A DNA stretch of 64,000 nucleotides from Periplaneta americana (Eukaryota; Arthropoda; Insecta; Blattodea; Blattidae): contig NC_091131.1 in the NCBI RefSeq assembly GCF_040183065.1, forward strand, positions 12,159,800-12,223,799. The letters run 5' to 3'. Position 1 is the first letter of the stretch. Every line of letters starts with the position of its first letter. The notes under the pieces were generated by a model. That model made no database searches. It saw only the letters and a list, made by a program, of their open reading frames with translations, and was not told the origin of the DNA. The position numbers were made by a program, and so were the translations under genes. Below are positions 1 through 11,224 of the stretch, in pieces.

Positions 1-1393
1 GTGGATTGATGGATGAGAGGATTGGATGGATGAATGGATGGATGGGAGGATTGGATGGATGGATTGATGGATATATGAATGGATGGATGAGAGGATTGGA
101 TTGATGAATGGATGGGTGGATGGATGGATGGGAGTATTGGATGGAAGGATGGATTGGATCGATGGATGGATGGATTGATGGTTGAGTGGATGGATGGATG
201 AATGGATGAATGGATGGATGGATGGATGGATATATGGATGTATTGATGGGAGAGTTGGATGGATGGATGAATGGATGGATGGGAGGATTGGATGGATCAG
301 AGGATTGGATGGATGAATGGATGGATATATGGATGAATGGATGGGAGGATTGGATGGATGGATATATGGATGAATGGATGGGAGGATTGGATGGATGGAT
401 ATATGGATGAATGGATGGGAGGATTGGATGGATATATGGATGAATGGATGGGAGGATTGGATGGATGGATATATGGAAAATGTTATGGTTTATTTAACGA
501 CGCTCGCAACTGCAGAGGTTATATCAGCGTCGCCGCATGTGCCGGAATTTTGTCCCGCAGGAGTTCTTTTACATGCCAGTAAATCTACAGACATGAGCCT
601 GTCGCATTTAAGCACACTTAAATGCCATCGACCTGGCCCGGGATCGAACCCGCAACCTTGGGCATAGAAGGCCAGCGCTATACCAACTTGCCAACCAAGT
701 CGACTGGATATATGGATGAATTGATGGAAGGATTGGATGGATGGATTGATGGATATATGGATGGATGGATGGATGGATGAGAGGACTGGATGGATGAATG
801 GATGGATATATGGATGAATGGATGGGAGGGTTGAATGGATGGATGGATGGATGGATGGGAGGATTGAATGGATGGATATATGGATGAATTGATGGAATGA
901 TTGGATGGATAGATGGATATATGGATGAATGGATGGATGAATGGATGGGAGGATTGGATGGATGGATGGATGGATGAATGAATGGATGGATAGATGAATA
1001 AATGGATGGATGGATGGATGCATATAAGGATGAATGGATGGGAAATTTGGATGGATGGATATTCGTAGATTGGATGGGTGGATTGATGGAATGAATATAT
1101 TAGATGGATAGGTGGATTGGATAGTTGGATGGATTGATGGACTAGATGTGTGAGTGTGTGGATTAGATGGTTGGGTGGATGGATTGGTGGATTTGATGGA
1201 TAGCTGAAATGGATTCGATGGATGGAATGATAGATTGGATGGATGGATGTATCGACGGATGGATTGTGAATTGTCTGAATAGACAGACGGACGGACGGAC
1301 GGATGGATGGATGAATGGATGGATGGATGGACGGACGGATGGATGGATGGACGGATGAATGGATGGATGGATGGATGGATGGATGGATGGATG
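1..1393. repeat. GGAT-type satellite
   Basis: Degenerate (GGAT)n / (GAAT)n tetranucleotide array, truncated by the window edge. Longer sub-periods are visible at about 285-475, where blocks of GGAT, GGGAGGATT and GGATATATGGAT recur. The array is broken by a tRNA-derived SINE at 475-708. The open frames across it encode only low-complexity SIHP or MDGW repeats and are not genes. Confidence 0.95.
475..708 (-). mobile_element. tRNA-derived SINE, family B
   Basis: Read on the minus strand it starts with a tRNA-like head: an A-box-like stretch near GTTGGTATAGCGCTGG and a B box GGTTCGATCCC. A roughly 150-bp body follows and ends in the element's TTAAATAAA-type tail. A second copy with the same body lies at 45780-45996 in the same orientation. 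This copy sits inside the GGAT satellite, and GGATATATGGA occurs on both sides, which fits a target duplication but is ambiguous in a repeat. Confidence 0.85.
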
Positions 1394-1456
1394 GGTAACC
1401 CAAAATTCAGAAATACAGCAGATTGAAATCGCACAGCATCTAGCTATTTCTATTCT

Positions 1457-2689
1457 ACTAGTGACTTGTGCAGCAAATGCTGCAAACTGAGTTCATTAGA
1501 CGTTCAAATAAAAATTTTCCAGATTTATTTTCATTGAAGAATACCAGACATTTTGAAAGTTATTTGCTTCCATAATAATGAAAAATACTCCCTCTGAAAT
1601 TTTTTATGCCAAATACTTTTTCTTGAACCTATCCACGTTCAGTTTTTGAGTTTCAACGCGTAAACGCAAGTAAAAATGTCAGGACGATCAGTGGATTTTT
1701 CGTATGGGAGTAAAACAATAGCTATTTCAGGTCATTGTGGATTGTAGCTGAAAGTTAAAAAAAGTTAGGTTTGCTATGCTTTCCGAACAATAGACATAGC
1801 ATCTGCATGTAGAGCTTGAAATGTAGATGGTAAAATCATTTTATCCTGCTAAGAGATCTTGCTGAAATGATTGGGGGACTACAAAATTTTGTAGGCCTCT
1901 TATTTTATCAGTAAGTAATACCTTTTGGTCTTTCCTTAGGAACTCTAATTTTTGCGCTCTCTCGAGCCAATACTGAAGAGAATGACGCTTATAAATATCT
2001 ATACCACACCGCCATTAACTATAAGTGAAAAAGACCCAACTCCACTTGATTAATAACTATAAAAATATTTGATGTTTAATAACAATATTATTATCTTACG
2101 TAAGTTTTGTAGTTTATATATAGACGCCACTCAGTAAATACTCGAGCCAATACTGAAGAGAATATAAATATCTACACCACACCGCCATTAAGTATATGAA
2201 AAAGACCCAGCCCCACTTGGTTAATAACTATAAAAATATTTGATTTTTAATAACAATATTATCTTACGTAAGTTTTGTAGTTTATACATTAAAATAGCCG
2301 CCACTTAGTAAATTATAGAAATAAAGATCTACTTATATAACCCCAAAAAGTTTCACTTTAATGTCATTAATATAGCATTAATATGTATAATTAATGAAAA
2401 ATAGTCACATCAGTGCATTAACTATCATAATATTTCATTTCTAATGGCAATAATGTTATCAAACCACCTCTAGTTTTGTACATTTTAATATCCAATACAC
2501 AGCTGTACTCATAAAATTACACACCGCAAAAATCAGACCTGTAAATTATTTTAGCAAGTCTTGTAGTTTTTAATAACCAATTGAATTTTAACTCTAAATA
2601 TGTCAGCAATCTTGCAGGTCGACTTTCGTGTAATAACCTATTGTTTATTGTAGTGTGTGTTTTGTTTTATTCTGAAATCACAGCCGACT
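1457..2689. repeat. Dispersed repeat, copy 1, left part
   Basis: Begins near ACTAGTGACTTGTGCAGC and matches 30878-31895 in the same orientation with scattered indels. It includes an internal short duplication (near-identical CTCGAGCCAATACTGAAG blocks at about 1964 and 2141). It continues at 10807-10999 after the nested insertions. No coding frame is evident. Class uncertain; copy 2 is preceded by a hAT-like terminus, so a hAT-derived non-autonomous element is possible. Confidence 0.75.
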
Positions 2690-2697
2690 GCTGAAAT

Positions 2698-2807
2698 CAC
2701 TGCCTGCTCGATCGCATCTTATAGCTGCGTAAACTGCCTGCTCAATCAAAGTTATTTTTCCGCTAGGTGGCAGGCAGTGCCCACCGCTATTAACATTATC
2801 AGTATAT
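2698..2807. mobile_element. Left arm of a nested foldback MITE
   Basis: Starts CACTGCCTGC and ends GCAGGCAGTG at 2779, so the arm is partly self-complementary. Its reverse complement recurs at 10710-10798. The outer ends are flanked by the same 8-bp sequence GCTGAAAT (2690-2697 and 10799-10806). The short segment to 2807 is the element's loop and ends with ATCAGTATAT, which is repeated at 10693-10702 around the inner insertion. Confidence 0.8.
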
Positions 2808-2943
2808 ATACAATGAGTGAGAGCCGATTGTTGAAGTCCTTGATAGATACGCAGATTGGTTATCTAGTGAATTATTTCAAATTATAAGAGGTTTAATAAT
2901 TTAATTGTGTTGTGTTCATTGTGTTATAGTTATTTGTGTTGTG

Positions 2944-2992
2944 TGTGTTCATATTTTGGTATTTTCCTAGTACCCGGTACTCGTTACATAGA
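2944..2992. repeat. Left inverted-repeat arm flanking hairpin array
   Basis: Contains CTAGTACCCGGTACTCG followed by TTACATAG. The reverse complement of this 25-bp core, with partly matching flanks, lies at 5396-5440 just upstream of the LINE first ORF. The pair encloses the hairpin array. The core AGTACCCGGTACT is itself near-palindromic, but CGTTACATAG is not, so the inverted match is real. Confidence 0.6.
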
Positions 2993-3479
2993 CCACTCTT
3001 ACACTAAACTTGGAGTAATTTAAGCTTATTAATCAAATAAATGATTCTACTTACTGTTTTTTATGTACTCACCTGTATGTAATTTCTATTTTATACATAT
3101 TTCATTGTTATTTTCCATCCGAAGATCATTAAGAACGATGAATATTACTTAATATCTCCTATCTTTCTTCAAATAGTGTTTATATGCCATGTTAAATTTC
3201 ATTTGTTTTCATAAGTTAACAATGATGCACATTGGGAGCAACATATAAGAAATTATTTTCCTACACAATCCACGCTATATTCACGTTGTTTTGAAATTAT
3301 TAATCGAAGATGGTTTGCTTATTGTTTATTACATGCAGATTTGTTTGTAATTTCTATTCCATACTTTTTTTTTCTATCCCACGATCATTAAGAATGGTGA
3401 ATATTATTCATGCTTGTTTCCTGTATTTCTTAAAATAATGTTATGTGGCATGTTAGTTTTTATTTGTCGTTACTTACGT

Positions 3480-5070
3480 AAAAATGATGCGCCAAAAATA
3501 ATAATAATTTCGTACACACTCTACATCCTATATATTCACATTTGTTTTTCAGTGATTTATTCAACTCAAATGTAAAGGACCGGTTAATTATTATAAATTA
3601 ATTGCATGAAGGTTTGGGGGCGAAGTCCCCAACAGGGGTTTTAGGGGGCGGAGTCCCCTAAAACAAGAAAGAACACATTATAAAATGTAACTCGTACCTT
3701 CAACCCAAAGGTGGTGGACCGGTTAATTACTATAAATTAATTGCACGAAGGTTTGGGGGCCAAGTCTCTAACAGGGGTTTTAGGGGGCGGAGCCCCCTAA
3801 AGCAAGAAAGAACACCACATAAATTATAACTCGTACCCAAAGGTGATGGACCGGTTTATTAGGCTACTATAAATTAATTGTATGAGGGTTTGGGGACTAG
3901 GTCCCCAACAGGGGTTTTTAGGGGGCGGAGCCCCCTAAAACAAGAAAGAACACATTATAAAATGTAACTCCTACCTTCAACTCAAATATGACGGGCCGGT
4001 TAATTACTATAAATTAATTGTATGAAGGTTTGGGGGCCAAGTCCCCAAGAGGGGTTTAGGGGGCGGAGCCCCCTAAAGCAAGAAAGAACACATCATAAAA
4101 TATAAGTCGGGGTGTCGGGCACTGAAAAGTGCCTTTTGGAAAGCATGGTGATGCGCATTTCACAATCGCAGTGTACGTACTTGCTAATAATCCCGTTTTA
4201 TTTGTCGTTATTTACGTAAAAATGATGAGCCAAAAAATAATAATAATTTCGTACACACTCTACATCCTATATATTCACATTTGTTTTCCAGTGATTTATT
4301 CAACTCAAATGTGATGGACCGGTTAATTATTATAAATTAATTGCATGAAGGTTTGGGGGCGAAGTCCCCAACAGGGGTTTTAGGGGGCGGAGCCCCCTAA
4401 AACTAGAAAGAACACATTATAAAATGTAACTCGTACCTTCAACCCAAAGGTGGTGGACCGGTTAATTACTATAAATTAATTGCACGAAGGTTTGGGGGCC
4501 AAGTCCCCAACAGGGGTTTTAGGGGGCGGAGCTCCCTAAAGCAAGAAAGAAAAGATCATGAAATATAACTCGTACCTTCAACCCAAAGGTGATGGACCGG
4601 TTTATTATTCTACTATAAATTAATTGTATGAGGGTTTGGGGACTAAGACCCCAACAGGGGTTTTTAGGGGTCGGAGCCTAAAACAAGAAAGAACACATTA
4701 TAAAATGTAACTCCTACCTTCAACTCAAATATGACGGACCGGTTAATTACTATAAATTAATGGAATGATGGTTTGGGGGCCAAGTCCCCAAGAGGGGTTT
4801 TAGGGGGCGGAGCCCCCTAAAGCAAGAAAGAACACATAAAATATAAGTCGGGGTGTCGGGCACTGAAAAGTGCCTTTTGGAAAGCATGGTGATGCGCATT
4901 TGACAAACGCAGTGTACGCACTTGCTAATAATCCCTTTTTATTTGTCGTTATTTACCTAAAAATGATGCGCCAAAAAATAATAATAATTTCGTACGCACT
5001 CCGTTTCTTATATTCTCATTTATTTTTCAGTGGTTTATTAAATAATTTACTGGTATTTAAAAGACTAAAT
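3480..5070. repeat. Hairpin-bearing higher-order tandem array
   Basis: Eight units of about 125-145 bp begin with GGACCGGTTWATTA at about 3577, 3716, 3846, 3991, 4316, 4454, 4594 and 4736. Each carries two strong inverted repeats: TTTGGGGGCCAAGTCCCCAA and TTTTAGGGGGCGGAGCCCCC followed by TAAA. Four units form a higher-order repeat of about 739 bp. Its linker (the block containing AATAATAATTTCGTAC) appears at about 3490, 4230 and 4970. The GC-rich hairpins contrast with the AT-rich linkers. No coding potential was seen. Confidence 0.9.
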
Positions 5071-5395
5071 TAGAAACATGTTACATAAATCACCCTTGTG
5101 CCAAAAGAGAATGCTCCCTGGACCAAATTGTCGTATTTTGCAGTGGTCGTCAGTACTCGCTGAAATGGATAATAATATAATATAATTATGTTGTACGTAG
5201 CAAGATCGATTATTCAATTGATAGGATATTTTATGAGGTTGTCACGACTGAGATATCTATTGTCATTTGCTTTTATTTGTCAGAAGGCCTTGACTGGCGG
5301 GTATATAAAGGACTGGCGCTCTTAGGGGTGGAGGTCGGGGTTTGGGACGACTCACAAGCAACAAGTTATACTAAATATGTTAAACATAAAAACGA

Positions 5396-5440
5396 CCTAT
5401 GTAACGAGTACCGGGTACTAGGAAATTACCATATTTTGTT
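5396..5440. repeat. Right inverted-repeat arm flanking hairpin array
   Basis: Contains CTATGTAACGAGTACCGGGT, the reverse complement of the sequence at about 2970-2992. It lies immediately 5' of the first LINE reading frame, so it may be part of the LINE 5' leader, with the left arm as an inverted fragment of the same leader. Confidence 0.55.
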
Positions 5441-5457
5441 TGTCAGTAAGTGTAAAA

Positions 5458-6912
5458 ATGGCCCCAGGGCCACAAAACTTGAATTCTCAAACATCGTCAT
5501 GTAATGATTCACATACCAACAATGGTGAACTCATTTCTAATGTATCTGACATGGCTAAACCTTTCATTCTCAATCCTGCCACATTGAAAACCTATTCAAG
5601 ACTTAAAAACAATGCTACTCCAGCCTCCTCACCTCACAAAACGCAGATGACAGCTAATCTAAACACACGTACAGAAAGTGTACAATCTTCAAATACGTCA
5701 CAACAACCTTCAAATAAAAAAATAAACATTTCTGACAACTCTACCATCACTAAAATAACTCCTGTTATGCCCTCAATCCATCCTGATGTTCAGTTACACA
5801 ACAAATTCTAATCTCTCGCAAATGATATGGAACAGGATTCGACTTTAATAGATCAAGTTACTTTTAGTACTAATGAAACTACTACAACTTCACGACCAGT
5901 GCGTACAAGAATGCCACCAATAACTGTAAAGAAATTACCTGCTTCGCACAAAACAATAAATTACAGTCCCTACTAAGTCAACCAGTCAAAATTAGCTATT
6001 CTAATGAAGGCATCAAATATTACACACCTTGCAGAACCGACCATGCTAAGCTTTATTCTACATTGCAGAATGAAAATATAGAATTCTACTCTCATGAGCC
6101 ACGCGAAACAAAGCTACTCCAGATTATTGTTAAACGTCTCCCCACTTCCGTTGATTCTCAAACTCTGAAAGAGGAACTAGAAATACTAAACTTCACAATT
6201 CAACATATACGATAGAGTAACGGTCAGCGTGTCTGGCCGCGAAACCAGGTGGCCCGGGTTCGAATCCCGGTCGGGGCAAGTTACCTGGTTGAGGTTTTTC
6301 CGGGGTTTTCCCTCAACCCAATAGAGCAAATGCTGAGTAACTTTCGGTGCTGGACCCCGGACTCATTTCACCGGCATTATCACCTTCATTTCATTCAGAC
6401 GCTAAATAACCTAGATGTTGATACAGCGTCGTAAAATAACCCAATAAAATAAAATTTAAAAAAAAAAAACATGTACGACAAATGTCAGCTCCTCACCAAC
6501 AATCGGACGGCACATACACCAGACGTGATCTTACAGTCTGGGTGGTAACTCTCCCTACCAATGAACTTTCTCAGACTGTCTACCAACTAAAGGATATTAA
6601 CCATCACCTTGTAAAAATAGAATCTTAGAAATCAACTCCTCATATAATACAATGCCATAAGTGCCAAGGGTTTGGCCACACCTCCAAACGGTGTAATATC
6701 GAAACTCATTGTGTCAAATGCGGACAGAATCATTTCTTTTCGGATTTTCATAGCTCTGAATTCCCAAACCATCCAAAACCTCATCAGAATGACTTGGCTT
6801 CATTTCAAAATTTATATGGTAGTGGAGACAAACCCTAACTATCCTCAGATTCTGAATCTCTCACAGAATCGCTCAAAGAAATTTTTGCTATGCTCAAAAG
6901 CTTCAATATAAA
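5458..6912 (+). pseudogene. Jockey-like LINE ORF1 (gag-like), broken
   Basis: The first open stretch begins MAPGPQNLNSQ (5458-5811) and is rich in Ser, Thr, Asn and Pro, as in jockey-clade ORF1 N-termini. Later segments continue in shifted frames. At about 6650-6750 the reading QCHKCQGFGHTSKRC followed by HCVKCGQNHF gives CCHC zinc knuckles, the nucleic-acid-binding signature of LINE gag proteins. The ORF is interrupted by a SINE (6214-6469), and stops and frameshifts occur on both sides, so no functional protein is expected. It lies directly upstream of the ORF2 remnant, the usual LINE order. Confidence 0.8.
6214..6469 (+). mobile_element. tRNA-derived SINE, family A
   Basis: The head carries GAGTAACGGTCAGCGTG (A-box region) and the B box GGTTCGAATCC. 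The body runs through GAGGTTTTTCCGGGGTTTTC, CACCGGCATTATCACC and CAGCGTCGTAAAATAACCC, and ends in a poly(A)-rich tail. Flanks ACATATACGA (left) and ACATGTACGA (right) are a near-perfect target duplication inside the LINE gag remnant. Other copies: 33149, 38013, 45003, 45220 and 45503. Confidence 0.9.
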
Positions 6913-7025
6913 AAACATACTTCGTATAATTAACCCAACACTTCAACGATTCTCTGCAGCAAAAGATCCCCTATCAAAAATGTTAATAATTCTGGAAGCC
7001 TTCTCCGACTTCACACAAGCAACAA

Positions 7026-9616
7026 ATGGTCCGTAGAGATCTAACATTAATGAACTTCAATGCAAACGGAATTATTAATCAAATATTTGAATTACAAGAA
7101 TTTCTCACACTATATGATGTTGATATTGCATGCCTATCGGAAACTCACCTAACAACTGCAACAAAATTCAAGATACGCAACTACACAATATACCGTTCAG
7201 GCCGGCTAGAACGACATGGGGGCGGGACCACCATATTAATTAAATCAGTCATTCCTCATCGACAAGCAATTATGCCCCATTTTAATACATTGGAAGCTAC
7301 TGGTGTCTATATACAGGTTGACAACACAGAAACCCTAATCGCAGCGGCATACCATTCACCATATAGTCAACTAAATGAAGCAGATATGAATTCACTTATT
7401 TCTCTTCACACCGATTTCATAATATGTGGAGATTTTAACTCTAAACATACCACGTGGAATTCCCGTATCAATACACCACGAGGAAATTTTTTACTAGAAC
7501 ATTCCATAAAAAGTCAGTACTCTGTCACTGGACCGGAAGACCCTACACGATATCCTTGGTCAACGACACACCAACCTGATGTACTCGATATCTGCCTCAT
7601 TAAGACAAAGACATACCCTGCGACACAAAAAAGTATCTTAGCGCTTGACTCAGATCATGTAGCAGTACTATTGATATTCAAGATCCCAGCTACTAAATAT
7701 AAGAAATCTACCACAAAAACCAGAATAACCGACTGAAATGGATATACCAAACATCTTCATGCATCGATAACAGTGAATCCTGAGTCTCTACAACCACAAG
7801 ATATAGACGTTGCAGTTAAGATTTTCACAGACACAATTACCACAACCCTGAACTCCGTCACCACAACATCTTATTCTTCTCCTCCAGAGGATAATCGAAA
7901 TGAGTTAACTTACCTACTCAAAGCCAAAACTGAAGCCAGGAAAAAGTGGCAAAATGCTCGAGATCCACAAGCAAAAAGGGCCTACTACCGGTATCAAAGA
8001 GCCATACGACGGAAACACAAACTCCAAAAAATTAACTCTTTTGCAGATAAAGTTGAAACACTTCAACCAAGTGGAAAAGAATTCTGGAAAATCACAAAAT
8101 ATTTATTAGGCAAATCCACTCAAGTTAAGAACACACCTTTAGAAAATGCAGAACATCAGATGGTGTATGATCAACAACTCAAAGCAGAAACATTTGCAGA
8201 CTCCCTTTTCGTGCGGTTCCAACCTCATCTTGTTAACTCTGATCCAGCCTTCAATAAACAAGTAACAGCTGAAGTAAACCTTTATCTTCAACAAACTCCT
8301 GTTCATCAAATCCCAAATACCACACCAAAAGAAGTCAAGGACATCATAAAAACATTACCGCTCCATAAAACTTCTGGTACCGATGGTATTTTCCCTTTAG
8401 CCCTTAAACGATTGCCCAAACGGGCATTAATACATCTAACAAAAATTTATAACGCCTGTCTAAAATTTTTACACTTTCCATCACAATGGAAAGAACCAAC
8501 TGTCATCGCAATTTCTACACCAGGAAAAGATCCCACACTTCCTAACAACTATAGACCGATAAATCTACTTGATTTCCTTGGAAAAATTCTGGAACGACTA
8601 ATACTAGCCCGCCTAGATCCAATTCTAAAAGAGCCAGTTAGAATTCAACATGAACAATTCGGATTTAAATCCAAGCACAGCACAAGAGATCCACTTCATA
8701 TGCTCACTCATTACATAAACAATGGATATCAACATTTCGAACACAATAGCAACATTCCTGGACATACAACAGGCATTCGACACAGTGTGGCGTGATGGTC
8801 TTCTTTACAAACTACAGAAAATTTCAGTTCCTGACGCATGCGTTCATTTTATTGCAGACTACCTGAAAAACAGATCATTCAGAGTGCGACAAGGTAATTG
8901 TCTTTCCAGTTCAAGACCAATTGAAGCAGGAGTTGCTCAAGGCTCTGTTCTGAGTCCAATTCTCTACGCTACATATGTTCATGACATTCCCAAGACACGC
9001 CTTATATGAAGATGACACAGTCCTTTATACAAAACATTACATCAAATGTGCTTTACAACAGATGCAAGAAGCCTTGGACTTACTCACCCAATGGTCTACA
9101 AAATGGCGACTGAAAATTAACGGTGAAAAAAGTACAGCAGTAGTTTTTACAAGGAGATTTCCACGATTATTACAACCGCTCTCTGTTCAGAATCAACACA
9201 TCCTCTTCAAAAGAACGGTCAGATATCTTGGTCTAGTACTGGACAGTCGTTTGACATACAGACAACATATACAGTTAGTACGAGACAGAGCTCTGCAAAG
9301 ATTCTTAGCATTATATCCAATACTTAAAAGCTTAATTCCCCTCAAAACCAAACTATTGCTGTACACATCACTTGTACGATCATACATGTCCTACGCGTCA
9401 GAAATTTGGGCTCAAACCCATCCCCGCCACATCAAGAAACTCGATGCCATCCAAAGAGCTGTGTGCAGAACCATCACAGAAGCTGATTTTTACATTACTA
9501 ACGCACAACTGTACAGTGACTTGGAAATCATTTTATTCAGTGACTACGTGCAGCACTTACGTAAAAATTATCTTCAGAAACTACAAACACATCCTAATCC
9601 ACTTATTAAACCATAA
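7026..9616 (+). pseudogene. Jockey-like LINE ORF2: endonuclease and reverse transcriptase, broken
   Basis: The N-terminal 236 codons (7026-7736) form an AP-type endonuclease: LSETHL, then GDFNSKHTTWNS, then DSDHVAVLL with the catalytic SDH. An in-frame TGA at 7734 separates it from the same-frame RT region (7773-8795). Frameshifts then move reading to two other frames. RT landmarks are FLDIQQAFDTVW (motif A), AQGSVLSPILYATYVHDIP, and the motif C box read as YEDD instead of the usual YADD or FADD. The thumb and C-terminal part end near 9616. With a stop, two frameshifts and an altered box this copy is dead. The domain order and motifs fit the jockey group; the exact clade is inferred. Confidence 0.88.
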
Positions 9617-9830
9617 TTACACATAGCATTCAGTGAACAATCAAGTAAACGTTTCTGCAAAAATCATTGACTCTGAAAGTTTACCTACACATCCAGCCTA
9701 CCAGTCTCCGTTTCTGATGGAGAAGATGGTCACACTTCATTTACGTACTCATGTTATAAGCAATATTCTGGTTAAGGCAAGGGTCCACGTGACCTGGAAC
9801 TTGTAATGACATGTGTCTTTATTGACACCA

Positions 9831-10650
9831 GGGTAATTCCATAATTATGTCAACCAAGTTGCCATTTTCTCAAAGTGGTTCTAGACAATTCTTGAATGCT
9901 ATACCAGAGACTTTAATGTCTATATTTTATGAAATCAAAGATAATTGGCCGTATTTTTGCATAAATCATATGCTGGCAGCACTGTGAACTGAAGATGTTT
10001 GGAAGTGAAGACATATGACAAGGATGATACACGTCATGTAAAATTCCTTCGGCATGAGAGGAAGTCCAAGAAATTCTTTTCGCCTGCTATTGGTGATGAG
10101 GCTGATATTGACAAAAATTCTACCAGAGCCACAATTTGATAATAGGCTTAAACTAAATTTTCAACATATCTAGTTTGATAATGATGTTCTTTAATTTGCA
10201 AATGCATGTAATTTTGTAAATCATATTTGGAATATGTAGTGTCTGTCACAGTTTGTATGTCGTGTCTGTCACGAGAATAGGGCTTAATATATACTTCATA
10301 AATGTTTCAAATGAAAAACAATCTGTAGCATATTAAGGAAGGATATTCTACCTTTCTATGATTATAGTACTAACAAAAGAAGTTGCTAATATTGGAAGAT
10401 ATAGTACATTGTTCGACTTCCCTTTAATTTGTGTTCCTTTTTCTGTCGTATCTGTCACAACATTACTTGTACTTAGATATCTGTAATAAATAGAGATTGA
10501 TACTTGCTTCTTACATGAAAGTGTAGCTGTGTACATGCACTTTGTATCTGATATAGTTTAAAAGTCTGCTAATGTTATGTTGAAGTAGAAATAAATCTTT
10601 ATATTTTTGTATAGAGTCATTTGTCGTGTCTGTCACAAATGGAATTACCC
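9831..10650. mobile_element. MITE inserted in LINE 3' region
   Basis: Termini are the inverted repeat GGGTAATTCCAT (9831) and ATGGAATTACCC (ending 10650), flanked by ACCA on both sides. Joining the flanks restores the LINE 3' end running into its (AAAT)n tail. The right half contains four copies of a short motif close to GTCGTGTCTGTCAC (about 10238-10635). No transposase frame is visible. Confidence 0.75.
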
Positions 10651-10692
10651 ACCATCAAATAAATAAATAAATGAATAAATAAATAAATAAAT

Positions 10693-10798
10693 ATCAGTAT
10701 ATGCAAAGTCACTACCTGCCACCTAGTGGCCACTCGCGCATAACCGTTGATTGGGCAGGCAGTGTAAGCAGACATAGAATGTGATCCAGCAGGCAGTG
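10693..10798. mobile_element. Right arm of the nested foldback MITE
   Basis: After the repeated ATCAGTATAT, the arm CACTACCTGCCACC..GCAGGCAGTG (10710-10798) is the reverse complement of 2698-2779 with some divergence. The outer flank GCTGAAAT at 10799-10806 repeats the one at 2690-2697. Confidence 0.8.
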
Positions 10799-10806
10799 GC
10801 TGAAAT

Positions 10807-10999
10807 GGAATTAGTTCTCAAAACTGACGAAAGATGGATTTTGGAAAATAGGAAAATTATGTAGGAAAACTAACGCTTCACTGAAAGTTACTTTTTTTCT
10901 GAAAATCCTTGGATGCCAAGCTTCAAAATAACGGGTCATTAATTAAAATCCGTTCAGCCGTTTTCCCGTAATTTCCATTAGCTGTTCAAATTATATATG
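10807..10999. repeat. Dispersed repeat, copy 1, right part
   Basis: Runs from TTCTCAAAACTGACGAAAGA to AAATCCGTTCAGCCGTTTTC and the AATTATATAT end. It matches about 31905-32094, which directly follows the left part in copy 2. This shows that 2698-10798 was inserted into an already existing repeat. Confidence 0.8.
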
Positions 11000-11056
11000 G
11001 ATGAGAATATTTTTATACATCTATCTACACATTAGATTTTAGATATTTGTATATTA

Positions 11057-11100
11057 TTTCGTGCCTGATGATCCCCCTTTGGAGGGTGAAAACGTTTGCA
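11057..11100 (+). ncRNA. Hammerhead-ribozyme-like motif
   Basis: The core CTGATGA (11065-11071) is followed by a GC-rich stem-loop (CCCCC, TTT, GGAGGG) and GAAA (11088-11091), then AACGTTTGC. The self-complementary AACGTT resembles the very short palindromic helix III of hammerheads known from Penelope-like elements. It lies next to a Penelope-like fragment (11225-11998) but on the opposite strand. A U:U opposition sits next to the core, so activity is doubtful. Confidence 0.45.
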
Positions 11101-11224
11101 AATGTAAATTAAAAAGTAAATATATAAAAAACATTGATATGTAACTTATGTTTTGTACATTTTGTTAAGCCATAAAGTTTGACTATTTCAAAATAACGAT
11201 ATAAGCACAGACTACTACATACAG

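Larger units (their letters stand above)
2808..10692 (+). mobile_element. 7.9-kb insertion: hairpin array plus LINE
   Basis: Bounded by the direct repeat ATCAGTATAT at 2798-2807 and 10693-10702, and ending in an (AAAT)n tail. This is what target-primed LINE insertion leaves. The right two thirds is a decayed jockey-like LINE (ORFs from 5458 to 9616). The left third contains a hairpin-rich array that is unusual for a LINE 5' region, so it may be a 5' leader, an earlier insertion, or a co-mobilised piece. It carries a secondary SINE (6214-6469) and MITE (9831-10650). Confidence 0.6.

Noticed and set aside
490-1434. 314-codon minus-strand frame of SIHP repeats
   Set aside because: It is the GGAT satellite read through; composition is purely tetranucleotide-driven and it even crosses a SINE.
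1457-2689. Helitron
   Set aside because: No clear 5' TC and 3' hairpin-CTRR ends; the repeat class is left open.
3577-5070. CRISPR-like array
   Set aside because: Units are themselves near-identical with no unique spacers, and the setting is a eukaryotic transposon.
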